Source: an uncultured Eubacterium sp.
GTDB lineage: Bacteria; Bacillota; Clostridia; Oscillospirales; Acutalibacteraceae
DNA: 59,276 nt
Direction of reading: 5' to 3'
Assembly: GCA_905233545.1 (NCBI GenBank)
Contig: CAJOEV010000014.1
Span: 1-59,276 of the forward strand
Within the stretch, counting starts at the first letter, position 1, and every line of letters begins with the position of its first letter. Made by a program: the position numbers and the translations under genes. Under the pieces are notes generated by a model, which had not been told where the DNA came from, searched no databases, and saw only the letters and a program-made list of their open reading frames with translations. Shown here piece after piece: positions 46,090 through 55,785 of this stretch.

Positions 46090-47276
46090 TTAGTATTTAG
46101 TTGTAGAATATTTATCTATGTATTTATAGAGCTTTTTCATATCGTTCCAGCGGAAATCGGCTGATTTAGCGCCTAATACTGCAACTGCATATGTTTTACC
46201 TTTATGCTCATAAATGCTTGAGAAACAGCATCCTGCACCGCTTGTGAAGCCTGTTTTTCCGCCCTTGTGCTTTTTGGAATAACTCTTCATTTTATCGGTA
46301 GTAACAATAACCTGGCTTCTACCCTGCTTTGAAGTGATTTTGTACTTGCTCTTGGCAATAACACTTCTGAAATCCTTGTTTCTCGTATATATATATCCCA
46401 TTATGTATGCAACATCATGAGCGCATGAATAATGATTTTTAGCATCAAGACCATGGGGGTTAACATAGTGAGTATTGTACATTCCAAGGTCTTTTGCCTT
46501 TTTATTCATCTCTTTAACAAATCTTCTTGTTGTTCCGCTTACACTTTCCGCTATTGCGACTGCTGCGCCGTTTGATGACGGAAGCATTAAAGCATGAAGA
46601 AGCTGACGGTTTGTATATGAGTCACCCGGGACCATCCAAGGTGTTGAATAAGGCGTATTGGAAGCTTTATTAGAAATTATATTATTCATCTCAAGAATAT
46701 CGCTTTCAAGAAGCAGGGTTGCTGTCATAACCTTTGTTGTACTCGCCTGCTTGAGATGTTTTGTTGAATTCTTAACATAAAGCACGCTGTTATCTTCAAC
46801 ACAGATTATGCACGCCGACTTTGATTTAAGTTCTTTTTGAACAATATTTCTTGAAGTTATGCTAATATATTTCTCGGCGCTCTGAGCAGTATCGTTCTTA
46901 GCAACATTGATTCGCCATTTACCTAAGTATTTCTTACGGTGTTTTCTTGGAAATGTTATTTTAACCTTTGCAACGTCAGCATCCTCGGTTGTATATTTCT
47001 TGATGGTTTTATACATCTTCTCTTTTGAATTATAAAGCTGAAGACGCACCGTTCTTTTGCCGTTTGCGGGCTTGATTGTTATCGTTCTTTCAAGAATTGA
47101 TGAACTCAAAGCGGAAATAGATGTACCGACGCCCGTTACAGTTGTTTTAACTCTGTTAGTCTCTTCGCCTTTTTCGTTTGCAAAACAGATGAATGTTGAG
47201 AATAAAAATGCTGTTACCAGTAATAACGCTATTAATTTTTGAATAACTTTGCTTCCTTCACCGATATTTATATTTA

Positions 47277-47280
<4 letters not shown>
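46090..47280 (-). CDS. D-alanyl-D-alanine carboxypeptidase (S11 family)
   Basis: A 396-residue secreted S11 peptidase. The signal helix is at about 12-35. A ~110-residue beta-rich segment with no recognised family follows, then the catalytic domain with STTKVM (SxxK), LPSSNGAA (SxN) and GGKTGFTSGAG (KTG). This N-terminal insertion before the catalytic domain is unlike DacF-type enzymes, where the extra domain is C-terminal. It removes D-Ala from stem peptides. The start at 47280 overlaps the glucosidase stop (ATGA), suggesting translational coupling; no strong ribosome site is seen. Confidence 0.85.
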
Positions 47281-49263
<1,983 letters not shown>

Positions 49264-49377
49264 TTATAGTTGTCAGAGCAAAGCGAGTGACCAAATCTGA
49301 AAAGCTGCAGCTAAGCACTCCACTGCTCTTCATTTATCATAATGCAATAAGTTTTTTAAAAAATGTTGCGAATAGTA

Positions 49378-49406
49378 TTGACAAAACGAAATTATTATGC
49401 TAATAT
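49378..49406 (+). promoter_or_regulatory. Promoter of the phage-like replication pair
   Basis: Perfect TTGACA (49378-49383), 17 bases, TAATAT (49401-49406). It is 120 bases before the first gene. The leader has GCGTATCGTAC and TTGCGATGCG, possible repressor half-sites. Confidence 0.7.
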
Positions 49407-49525
49407 TGTATTGCGTATCGTACTTGTTATATAAATCATTGCTCATATTACCAACATTTAAACGGTATATTTTTTTAATCTTATTGTTGCGATGCGTAAT
49501 ATGTCGAAGAAAGGAGCATAATGCA

Positions 49526-49933
49526 TTGAAACAACCCGAAAACACATTCATTCTGCAAAAACAATGGAGAGAGCAATTAAGCTTTTTCACCAATGAAGAA
49601 AAAGGAATACTTCTTGATGCGATTTATAATTATCACTGTGAGGGCAAGGATTTTGAATCGGATAACGGAATGCTCAATTTAATGTGGGCAACAATGAAGC
49701 AGGCGTTTGAATATAATACAAAGGCATACAACGAAATGTGCGAAAGAAACAGAAAGAACATCCAGAAGCGATGGAACAAGGAAAATACGAACCAATACGG
49801 CGGTATACAGCCGAATACCAAAAATACCCATAATGATAATCATAATCATAATCATAATCATAATGATAATCACAATAAAAATGATAATAAATATGAGGAA
49901 ATAAAATATATTACAGTTGAAAATTTTGTTTAA
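49526..49933 (+). CDS. DUF6291-like phage/ICE replication-associated protein
   Basis: A 135-residue protein. The N-terminal half (SFFTNEEKGILLDAIYNYHCEGKD abbreviated to TNEEKGILLDAIYNYH, and MLNLMWATMKQAFEYNTKAYNEMCERNRKNIQKRWNK with its KRWNK end) resembles the small DNA-binding proteins found before helicase loaders in phages and conjugative elements. The C-terminal part is a low-complexity stretch of Asn/His/Asp from a CATAAT repeat. The likely start is TTG 49526 with AAAGGAGC upstream, because ATG 49521 is stopped at once. Its partner is the DnaC-like gene 13 bases downstream. Confidence 0.65.
   Translation: MKQPENTFILQKQWREQLSFFTNEEKGILLDAIYNYHCEGKDFESDNGMLNLMWATMKQAFEYNTKAYNEMCERNRKNIQKRWNKENTNQYGGIQPNTKNTHNDNHNHNHNHNDNHNKNDNKYEEIKYITVENFV
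49829..49873 (+). repeat. CATAAT microsatellite inside a gene
   Basis: About six tandem copies of a six-base unit (CATAAT, with GATAAT variants) encode an alternating His-Asn run near the C-terminus of the replication-associated protein. A repeat of this kind can change copy number by slippage without shifting the frame, since the unit is six bases. Confidence 0.8.
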
Positions 49934-49946
49934 AGGATGTGATTGA

Positions 49947-50789
49947 ATGTATAATATGTTAAGAAGTCTTAATAATGAAAGAGAATGCGGTGATAACGAG
50001 TTTTTAGGTGATGACGGATTAATCTACTGCGCTGTATGCAAAAAGCCGAAGCAAGCTATAGCTGAGTGTAAAACAGGAAGCTTTAAGCATAAGAAGCTAT
50101 GTGACTGTGAAATACAGAAAATTAAGGAGGATGAAGAAAAGCTTGAGATAGAGGAAAATCAAAGAGTAGTACGAAAGTTAAGAAATCTTTGCTTTGACGG
50201 CAGAGATAAGCTTTTTGAATATACTTTTGAAAACAGCAAGAAAAACAATTCTGCTCTTAAGCTATGCTTTAATTACTGCGAAAAATGGGAAGAGGTAAAG
50301 AAAAACAACGTTTCCCTCCTTCTGTGCGGCGGTGTCGGTGCAGGCAAAACCTATCTCGCCTGCTCTATTTGCAACAAGCTGATAAATGAGCAGAAGGTTC
50401 CTGTTAAATTCATCAGCGAATATAACTACATAAACAGCTATTCATCTGCTAAGGACAAGGGTGAATTCCTTAATTCATTTGCTAAATATTCGCTGATAGT
50501 ATTTGATGATTTCGGAAGCAAATGCATTAAAAAGAACGATGATTCAAACGGTTGGCTTTCATTTGTTTTTGATTTAATAGATATGCGATATATACAGGAA
50601 AAGCCAATGGTTATAACATCAAATCTGTCAAAGGAGCTTTTTGCATCTGATAAATTCAATTCGGTGGATAAACAGCGCGTTTTCAGCAGAATCAAAGAAA
50701 TGTCGGGCGTTCCGATAGAGGTTAAATCGAAGGATTTCAGAAAGAATAATTCATTAAGCAAGGTTGAATTTATTCAAAAGCTGGCGTAA
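49947..50789 (+). CDS. DnaC-like helicase loader ATPase
   Basis: A 280-residue AAA+ protein of the DnaC/IstB group. An N-terminal Cys-rich region (YCAVCKK, then CDCE) is a probable zinc finger. Walker A is GGVGAGKTYLA (about 131-141), and Walker B is LIVFDDFGS. It resembles loaders encoded in phage and integrative-element replication modules rather than a chromosomal DnaI. With the preceding DUF6291-like gene it forms a minimal replication module without any integrase, portal or capsid gene, so probably a prophage or ICE remnant. AAAGGATG precedes ATG 49947. Confidence 0.82.
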   Translation: MYNMLRSLNNERECGDNEFLGDDGLIYCAVCKKPKQAIAECKTGSFKHKKLCDCEIQKIKEDEEKLEIEENQRVVRKLRNLCFDGRDKLFEYTFENSKKNNSALKLCFNYCEKWEEVKKNNVSLLLCGGVGAGKTYLACSICNKLINEQKVPVKFISEYNYINSYSSAKDKGEFLNSFAKYSLIVFDDFGSKCIKKNDDSNGWLSFVFDLIDMRYIQEKPMVITSNLSKELFASDKFNSVDKQRVFSRIKEMSGVPIEVKSKDFRKNNSLSKVEFIQKLA

Positions 50790-50792
50790 AAA

Positions 50793-50827
50793 AATCAATC
50801 AACGGGGTCAGACCCCAATGATTGATT
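50793..50827. repeat. REP-like palindrome with GGGGTcagACCCC core
   Basis: Outer arms AATCAATCA and TGATTGATT pair perfectly, and the inner core GGGGT-cag-ACCCC forms a second stem, separated by two unpaired bases on each side. It begins four bases after the dnaC-like stop. The GGGGTCAGACCCC core is typical of REP elements mobilised by TnpA-REP (Y1) transposases. No such gene is seen in this window. Confidence 0.6.
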
Positions 50828-50886
50828 AGTGAAACCGTTCGCAGAAGGCGGATAAAACAGAAAGAACAACGATTCTGACGAATCAA

Positions 50887-50924
50887 AAAAAGACAAAACA
50901 GCCTGAAGGCTGTCCTGTCTTTTT
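50887..50924. terminator. Bidirectional terminator
   Basis: AAAAAGACA-aa-ACAGCC and GGCTGT-cc-TGTCTTTT form a long stem. It ends tRNA-Leu(CAA) on the minus strand and the replication pair on the plus strand. Confidence 0.75.
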
Positions 50925-51010
50925 GGTGCCGGCGGCGGGGGTCGAACCCGCACCCTGTTGCCAGGACCGGATTTTGAGTCCGGCACGTCTGCCAATTCCA
51001 TCACGCCGGC
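50924..51010 (-). tRNA. tRNA-Leu (anticodon CAA), CCA encoded
   Basis: An 87-base tRNA with acceptor arms GCCGGCG and CGCCGGC, discriminator A and encoded CCA. The anticodon loop CTCAAAA gives anticodon CAA. It has a long variable arm and T arm with GTTCGAC. A TTGACA/17/TATACT promoter lies upstream. Prophage-like genes end just to its 3' side. Confidence 0.96.
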
Positions 51011-51024
51011 GAACCGCAAATAAT

Positions 51025-51053
51025 AGTATATTTATTTTTGCAGTTATTGTCAA
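51025..51053 (-). promoter_or_regulatory. Promoter of tRNA-Leu(CAA)
   Basis: Read on the minus strand: TTGACA (51053-51048), 17 bases, TATACT (51030-51025). Confidence 0.8.
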
Positions 51054-51058
51054 GGGTT

Positions 51059-51155
51059 AATCGTGAATCGTGTCTCGTGGTTCGTGAATCGACCGAAATA
51101 TATATAATCGTGCGAAGCACCCGAAATTCTTAATTCTTAATTCTTAACCCTTAAT
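51059..51155. repeat. Short direct repeats (TCGTGAATCGTG and ATTCTTA units)
   Basis: Between tRNA-Leu(CAA) and spoIIR there are several copies of GTGAATCG-like units, then four copies of the heptamer ATTCTTA (one altered). The spoIIR stop codon lies within the heptamer run, so the array extends into the gene's 3' end. Confidence 0.65.
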
Positions 51156-51749
51156 TCTATTTGCTCCTGTTTTTATTCTTTCAATTATTTCAACAGTCTT
51201 AAATTTGACGATATATTTGTCATTTTCAATCATTTCTCTTTCTTCTTCAGTAAGTATCTCATCAAATTCTTCGGTACATCCTGACAGGCATACTGCAGGA
51301 AACATAACGCACCACCAATTATGACCCTTGCCCTGCCCTATTTCAATAATAAGAGAATCATATACACCTGCGGGAAGGGTGAAATCATTATACTTTCTTG
51401 TTTCAAAAAATTCTTTATCCGTTTTTACTGAACAAGGATAGTTGCATCCGTTTTCTTTGATTGTTTTTTCTGCTGTTTTTCTTATTAAATCAATGTTTTC
51501 ATTTGTTTTTTTCAATGCTTCATCAACCGATTTGCAGTTATTGAAAATATCTCTTGTTTGTTCTAATACAACGTCGCGGACTATGAGTTTCAAACCTTGG
51601 TCTGATGGTGAATCACTATTTGCTCTTATATGAAGGCGAAATACTTTATTGCTGATATCCTCGCTCATATTAATTGTAGGTGCGATAGCGCTTGTTGCAA
51701 TAATTGTCAGTATAAATATCGGTGCGAAAATATATATAATTTTTCTCAT
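51144..51749 (-). CDS. spoIIR: Stage II sporulation protein R
   Basis: A 201-residue secreted protein. An N-terminal signal helix (MRKIIYIFAPIFILTIIATS) is followed by the SpoIIR core: VFRLHIRANSDSPSDQGLKL, VKTDKEFFETRKYNDFTLPAGVYDSLIIEIG (shortened: TRKYNDFTLPAGVYDSL) and NWWCVMFPAVCL. SpoIIR is made in the forespore under sigma-F and signals across the septum to activate pro-sigma-E. ATG 51749 is preferred over the in-frame ATG 51776 because AAAGGCAGG lies 9 bases before it. A terminator-like hairpin includes that ribosome site. Confidence 0.92.
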   Translation of the reverse strand: MRKIIYIFAPIFILTIIATSAIAPTINMSEDISNKVFRLHIRANSDSPSDQGLKLIVRDVVLEQTRDIFNNCKSVDEALKKTNENIDLIRKTAEKTIKENGCNYPCSVKTDKEFFETRKYNDFTLPAGVYDSLIIEIGQGKGHNWWCVMFPAVCLSGCTEEFDEILTEEEREMIENDKYIVKFKTVEIIERIKTGANRIKG

Positions 51750-51753
51750 AAAA

Positions 51754-51786
51754 AAACCTGCCTTTGCTTTGAGCATTGACAGGTTT
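51754..51786 (-). terminator. Terminator-like hairpin directly before spoIIR
   Basis: Read on the minus strand, AAACCTG pairs with CAGGTTT, with inner stem TGCT/AGCA, then a run of T leading into ATG 51749. The AAAGGCAGG ribosome site is in the 3' half of the hairpin. It could stop read-through from ispE and mask spoIIR translation. Confidence 0.55.
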
Positions 51787-51810
51787 ACACTATTTTATTC
51801 AACAATTTCT

Positions 51811-52051
51811 TTAGGCATTAGGGATTCGAACCGAATAAGCGTCAAATTGCATATTTCACACCCCTTTTTCCGCTTTTTGTCTTACCATACGGCAGTATGC
51901 TTGCACCAAAAAACGAAAAAATGAATGCAAACTATGCAATAGGCAAGGCAAAGCGGTGAAGCAAGGCTGGCGCCTTACGAGGCGCTTTAACGCAGTATTT
52001 GTGAAAAAGGGACGGTCAAAACCTTGTTGGGTTCGAATCTCTAATGCCTAA
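51811..52051. mobile_element. MITE-like element, 241 bp, 22-bp terminal inverted repeats
   Basis: The ends TTAGGCATTAGGGATTCGAACC (51811-51832) are given here in part as TTAGGCATTAG and GATTCGAACC. The right end (52030-52051) is its inverse with one mismatch. Flanking TCT on both sides is a possible 3-bp target duplication. The core has no plausible gene; it holds GGCGCC-tta-cgaGGCGC-like and other small hairpins. The right end overlaps the 3' end of ispE and provides its last codons and stop. A shorter relative is at 27174-27205. Confidence 0.75.
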
Positions 52052-52919
52052 TCTTGCATCCTTTGTTAACAGGTTTGCAGACAAAGACTTCATTTGTGAT
52101 ATCTTTGATTTCATCAGCAGCATTCTCTGCAGCTTCTTTTTCGGTAAAAATGCCGTAAACAGTCGGTCCCGAACCGCTCATACAAGCGCCAAGTGCGCCG
52201 TTATTTCGCATTATTTCTTTAATCTGAACTCTTCCTTCGACTTCAATGAACTGCTCAAAAACATTTTCAAGCTTGTTTGAGATATCAGCTAAGTCCCTGC
52301 TCTGAATTGCTTTGAGCATTTCAAGTTGATTGGGTGTATGGGTTTTTCCGAATTCATCAAACTGAGAATATGCAAGTCCTGTGTTAACCGAGCAATTGGG
52401 CTTTGCAAGAACAATGAAGCATTGTCTGAGGGGTTTAACTTTGCTTAAGACCTCGCCTATTCCCTGCGAGAGAAGTGTTCCGCCCTTTATGCAAAACGGA
52501 ACATCAGCGCCGATTTTAACGCCGATATCACAGAGCTCATCCTCACTGAGCTTTGTTTCATATATCTCATTGAGCGCAACAAGAACTGCTGCGCCGTCGG
52601 CACTTCCGCCAGCAAGTCCCGCAGCGTGAGGGATTCTTTTAATAATATCAATATGAATTCCCTTGCTTCTGATTTTATTAGTCTTGAAAAAGGCTGTTGC
52701 AGCCTTATGCGCAATATTCTTTTCGTCAAGCGGGATACCGTCGATATTACAACTTATAACAATATCTCTTCCCTTGATTTTTTCAACGGATACAGTATCG
52801 TATATTCCGACGCTTTGCATTATCATAAAAAGGTCATGATAATTATCAGTCCTTTTATAATTTATGTCAAGCATCAGATTTATTTTTGCATATGCATTAA
52901 CTGTTACTTTTGATTTCAT
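52041..52919 (-). CDS. ispE: 4-diphosphocytidyl-2-C-methyl-D-erythritol kinase
   Basis: A 292-residue GHMP kinase. KINLMLDINYKR is the N-terminal substrate motif, PHAAGLAGGSADGAAVL is the GHMP ATP-binding loop, and GACMSGSGPTVYGIF is the C-terminal motif. It phosphorylates CDP-ME in the non-mevalonate isoprenoid pathway. ATG 52919 follows AGGTGA; the in-frame GTG at 52931 is inside that site. The last residues (IRH) and the stop come from the inverted repeat of the MITE-like element, so the original C-terminus has been replaced without loss of a core motif. Confidence 0.94.
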   Translation of the reverse strand: MKSKVTVNAYAKINLMLDINYKRTDNYHDLFMIMQSVGIYDTVSVEKIKGRDIVISCNIDGIPLDEKNIAHKAATAFFKTNKIRSKGIHIDIIKRIPHAAGLAGGSADGAAVLVALNEIYETKLSEDELCDIGVKIGADVPFCIKGGTLLSQGIGEVLSKVKPLRQCFIVLAKPNCSVNTGLAYSQFDEFGKTHTPNQLEMLKAIQSRDLADISNKLENVFEQFIEVEGRVQIKEIMRNNGALGACMSGSGPTVYGIFTEKEAAENAADEIKDITNEVFVCKPVNKGCKIRH

Positions 52920-54078
52920 TAACAAATTCACCTATTGCTTTTAAAGCATCCTTAATGTTATCAATTGAATAGCAGTATGAAACTCTTATAAAGCCCTCTC
53001 CGCAGTCTCCGAAAGCGTTTCCCGGAACAACGGCAACTCGTTTGGATTTAATTAGCTGTTCGCAGAATTCTTCGCTTGAAAGTCCCGTTGACTTTATGCA
53101 AGGGAAGCAGTAAAAAGCGCCCTTCGGTTCAAAGCATTCAAGCCCGATTTTATTAAATCCGTCAACAATAAGACGCCTTCTCATGTCATACTGACGGCGC
53201 ATTTTCTCAATATCTTTGTCGCCGTTTTTAAGTGCGTCGATTGCAGCATATTGCGAATTCGTCGGTGCGGACATAATTGCAAACTGATGGAGCTTTGTCA
53301 TCTGAGTTATTACCGGTGCAGGACCGAGTGCGTATCCAAGTCTCCAGCCGGTCATTGAATAGGTCTTTGAAAAACCGTTTATAACAATTGTTCTTTCCTT
53401 CATTCCTTCAAAAGAAGCAATTGAAGTGTGACCTTCTTCGGTATATGTAAGCTCACTGTATATTTCATCAGAGAGAACGAAGATATCTTTTTCAATACAA
53501 ATCTTTGCAATATCTTCAAGTTCATCCTTTGTCATAATAGCTCCGGTCGGATTGTTCGGGAACGGAAGAACAAGAAGTTTTGTTTTATCAGTTATAGCAC
53601 CTCTTAGCTCATCGGGAGTCAGCTTGAACTCGTTTTCCTGCTTTGTAACAAGAGGAACGGCAACACCTGAACAAACCTCAACAATCGGCTTATAACAAAC
53701 GAATGAAGGCTCAACAACTAAAACCTCGTCCCCGGGCTCAATCATTGCTCTGATAGCCATATCAATGCCCTCGGAGCCACCTACTGTAATAAGAACTTCG
53801 GTTTTTGGGTCATATTCAATATTAAACTTTCTTTTATAATATCTTGAAATCTCTTCACGCAGTTCAATAAGTCCTGAATTAGATGTATATCGCGTTTTCC
53901 CTTTTTCAAGATACTCAATTCCCTGCTGTCTTATGTGCCAGGGAGTTTTAAAATCAGGCTCACCGACGCCAAGAGAAATAACATTTTCCATTTCCTCGGC
54001 AATAGCAAAGAACTTTCTTATTCCCGAGGGTTTGACGGATGTGAGCTTTTTATTTAAAAATTTATCGTAATCAATCAA
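52897..54078 (-). CDS. PLP-dependent aminotransferase, class I/II
   Basis: A 393-residue fold-type I aminotransferase. SLGVGEPDFKTPWHIRQ (substrate-binding), PNNPTGAIM, LSDEIYSELTY and the Schiff-base Lys in INGFSKTYSMTGWRLGY are all present, with FIRVSYCYS (carboxylate Arg) near the end. It resembles aspartate/aromatic aminotransferases of the PatA type; the amino donor is not determined. It overlaps the Lrp-type regulator gene by 4 bases and ispE by 23, so the three are translationally linked. Confidence 0.9.
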   Translation of the reverse strand: MIDYDKFLNKKLTSVKPSGIRKFFAIAEEMENVISLGVGEPDFKTPWHIRQQGIEYLEKGKTRYTSNSGLIELREEISRYYKRKFNIEYDPKTEVLITVGGSEGIDMAIRAMIEPGDEVLVVEPSFVCYKPIVEVCSGVAVPLVTKQENEFKLTPDELRGAITDKTKLLVLPFPNNPTGAIMTKDELEDIAKICIEKDIFVLSDEIYSELTYTEEGHTSIASFEGMKERTIVINGFSKTYSMTGWRLGYALGPAPVITQMTKLHQFAIMSAPTNSQYAAIDALKNGDKDIEKMRRQYDMRRRLIVDGFNKIGLECFEPKGAFYCFPCIKSTGLSSEEFCEQLIKSKRVAVVPGNAFGDCGEGFIRVSYCYSIDNIKDALKAIGEFVNEIKSNS

Positions 54079-54554
54079 AGTGATATTTTCCTCCTGTCAT
54101 CTTTCTGTGATTCAAAAAGAATAACATCCTGTTCCTTATACCTTTTAAGAATGAAGTTTGTTTTTGTTGAAATAACGTCCTCAAGAGTTGAAAGGCGCTT
54201 TGCAACAAACATAGCAACCTCCTGAAAGGTTTTATTGTTTACAAGAACACAGAGGTCATAGCCGCCGCTCATAAGATAAACGCTTTCAACCTCGCTGAAA
54301 TTTGAAATCTTTTCGGCAATCTCTTCAAAACCATGGTCATATTTTGGATGAACCTGAATTTCAATAAGCGCTGTAACTGTCTGATTCTCAGTCTTATCCT
54401 TATCAATAATCGCGCGGTAGCCTTTGATTATACCGCTGTTTTCAAGCGTTGCTATTTCCTTTGCAACCTCTGCTTCGCTTGTTCCGAGCATAACTGCAAT
54501 CTCAGCATTGCTGAGTCTTGGATTCTTTTCAAGTAATTCAAGTAATTTTTCCAT
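54075..54554 (-). CDS. Lrp/AsnC family transcriptional regulator
   Basis: A 159-residue regulator. The N-terminal helix-turn-helix is at about 10-55 (NPRLSNAEIAVMLGTSEAEV), and the C-terminal RAM ligand domain at about 65-150 contains VTALIEIQVHPKYDHGFEEIAEKI (shortened: ALIEIQVHP) and YLMSGGYDLCVLV. It probably senses an amino acid and regulates its own operon with the overlapping aminotransferase gene. AGGAGAT precedes ATG 54554. Confidence 0.92.
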   Translation of the reverse strand: MEKLLELLEKNPRLSNAEIAVMLGTSEAEVAKEIATLENSGIIKGYRAIIDKDKTENQTVTALIEIQVHPKYDHGFEEIAEKISNFSEVESVYLMSGGYDLCVLVNNKTFQEVAMFVAKRLSTLEDVISTKTNFILKRYKEQDVILFESQKDDRRKISL

Positions 54555-54564
54555 AAATAATCTC

Positions 54565-55374
54565 CTATTCTATATCAATCAGAATTGGCTGTCTGTTTTT
54601 AAATACAGTAAATTGAGTATATCCGCATTCTTTGAGAATGTCATATCCTTTGTCAATTCCTATACAAACCTTCTCACAATAGTGTGAATCGGAACCGACG
54701 GTTACATATTTTCCGCCCATATCGTGATATCTTTTTATGAGCGATTTGTTTGGAAGAGTATCGCCTATTTCTGAATAAAGTCCCGAAACATTAAGTTCAA
54801 GGGCTTTTTCATTTGAAATAATTGTTTTGAATATCTCATCAATTATATCATAATAATCACAAATATCAACCTCAATTCCATCTCTTCCGCTTATATATCG
54901 AAGCGGATAAGTCAAATGAGCAATTGAATCCGTCTTATTCCACTGAGCAAGTTTTAAAACCGTTTCAAAGTATTCTCTTAAAAGAGCTTTAACATCTTTA
55001 TCTTCATATGTCATAAAGTAGAAATCTTCTCTGTTTTCAAGATTATGTATTGCACCGAGAATGAAATCATATTTAAAGCTTCCGAGAATATCAAGGCTCT
55101 TTTCTTTTTCATATATTCCCTGACCTAATTCTATGCCGATAAGAACATCCAGTTTCTCTTTAAACGCGCTTTTAGCTTTAAAAGCTTCAACATATTGATT
55201 GGTAGAAAAAGCCCTGAAATCATAGTCTTTTCCGTCTATATCACAATGGTCCGTTATTGCAATACCTCGTCCGCCGTTTGAGCATGCACCCTCACAAAGA
55301 AGAATGCACGAATGATTGCCGTCAAACGAATTATCGGAATGGGTATGCAAATCATAAATGTTTTTATATTTCAA
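54565..55374 (-). CDS. PHP-domain phosphoesterase (histidinol-phosphatase-like)
   Basis: A 269-residue PHP protein. Metal ligands appear in YDLHTHSDNSFDGNHS (H-x-H), ITDHCDIDG, LGAIHNL and VTVGSDSHYCE. The family includes HisK-type histidinol phosphatases and other phosphoesterases. No other histidine gene is nearby, so the substrate is unclear. TTG 55374 is the start, 9 bases after AAAGGAG. It heads a unit with the Lrp regulator and aminotransferase (10-base gap). Confidence 0.85.
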   Translation of the reverse strand: MKYKNIYDLHTHSDNSFDGNHSCILLCEGACSNGGRGIAITDHCDIDGKDYDFRAFSTNQYVEAFKAKSAFKEKLDVLIGIELGQGIYEKEKSLDILGSFKYDFILGAIHNLENREDFYFMTYEDKDVKALLREYFETVLKLAQWNKTDSIAHLTYPLRYISGRDGIEVDICDYYDIIDEIFKTIISNEKALELNVSGLYSEIGDTLPNKSLIKRYHDMGGKYVTVGSDSHYCEKVCIGIDKGYDILKECGYTQFTVFKNRQPILIDIE

Positions 55375-55445
55375 TCTAAATTCTCCTTTATTTCTATCAA
55401 TATAACATATATCGTTAAAAAATAAAATATATTTTATGGATTTAA

Positions 55446-55474
55446 TTGAAAAATAATCAGTATTTTGTTATAAT
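55446..55474 (+). promoter_or_regulatory. Promoter of the ACT-PFL pair
   Basis: TTGAAA (55446-55451), 17 bases, perfect TATAAT (55469-55474), 31 bases before ATG 55505. Confidence 0.7.
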
Positions 55475-55504
55475 TCTTATATTAAATTATGAGGTAGATT
55501 AATT

Positions 55505-55774
55505 ATGAGAGCTATAATTACTGTTGTAGGAAAAGATATGGTCGGCATTCTGGCAAAGGTATCAAATATCTGTGCTGAGAGCAATGTTAATATTCTTGAG
55601 GTTACTCAGTCAATTCTTCAGGATATGTTTTGCATGATTATGCTTGCAGACACATCACAGAGCACAGAGAATTTTACTGATTTCAGCGACAGACTTGCAA
55701 AATACGGAGAAGAAAACGGTCTTGTTATTCATGCAATGCATGAGGATATATTCAACTCCATGCACAGAATTTAG
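55505..55774 (+). CDS. ACT-domain protein (UPF0237)
   Basis: An 89-residue single ACT domain: [19 protein letters not shown] with the usual glycine turn, then [23 protein letters not shown]0237 proteins are thought to bind an amino acid or other small ligand as regulators. It is nearly always encoded just before a PFL (UPF0210) gene, as here (11-base gap), so the two probably act together. AGGTAGATT precedes ATG 55505. Confidence 0.92.
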   Translation: MRAIITVVGKDMVGILAKVSNICAESNVNILEVTQSILQDMFCMIMLADTSQSTENFTDFSDRLAKYGEENGLVIHAMHEDIFNSMHRI

Positions 55775-55785
55775 GAGGATGGGCA

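Noticed and set aside
50795-51019. 74-residue minus-strand ORF rich in Pro and Arg
   Set aside because: It is a reading through tRNA-Leu(CAA) itself, a common false gene call.
51777-51810. Sigma-F promoter of spoIIR
   Set aside because: No convincing pair of sigma-F boxes could be placed; the MITE-like element may carry or have displaced it.
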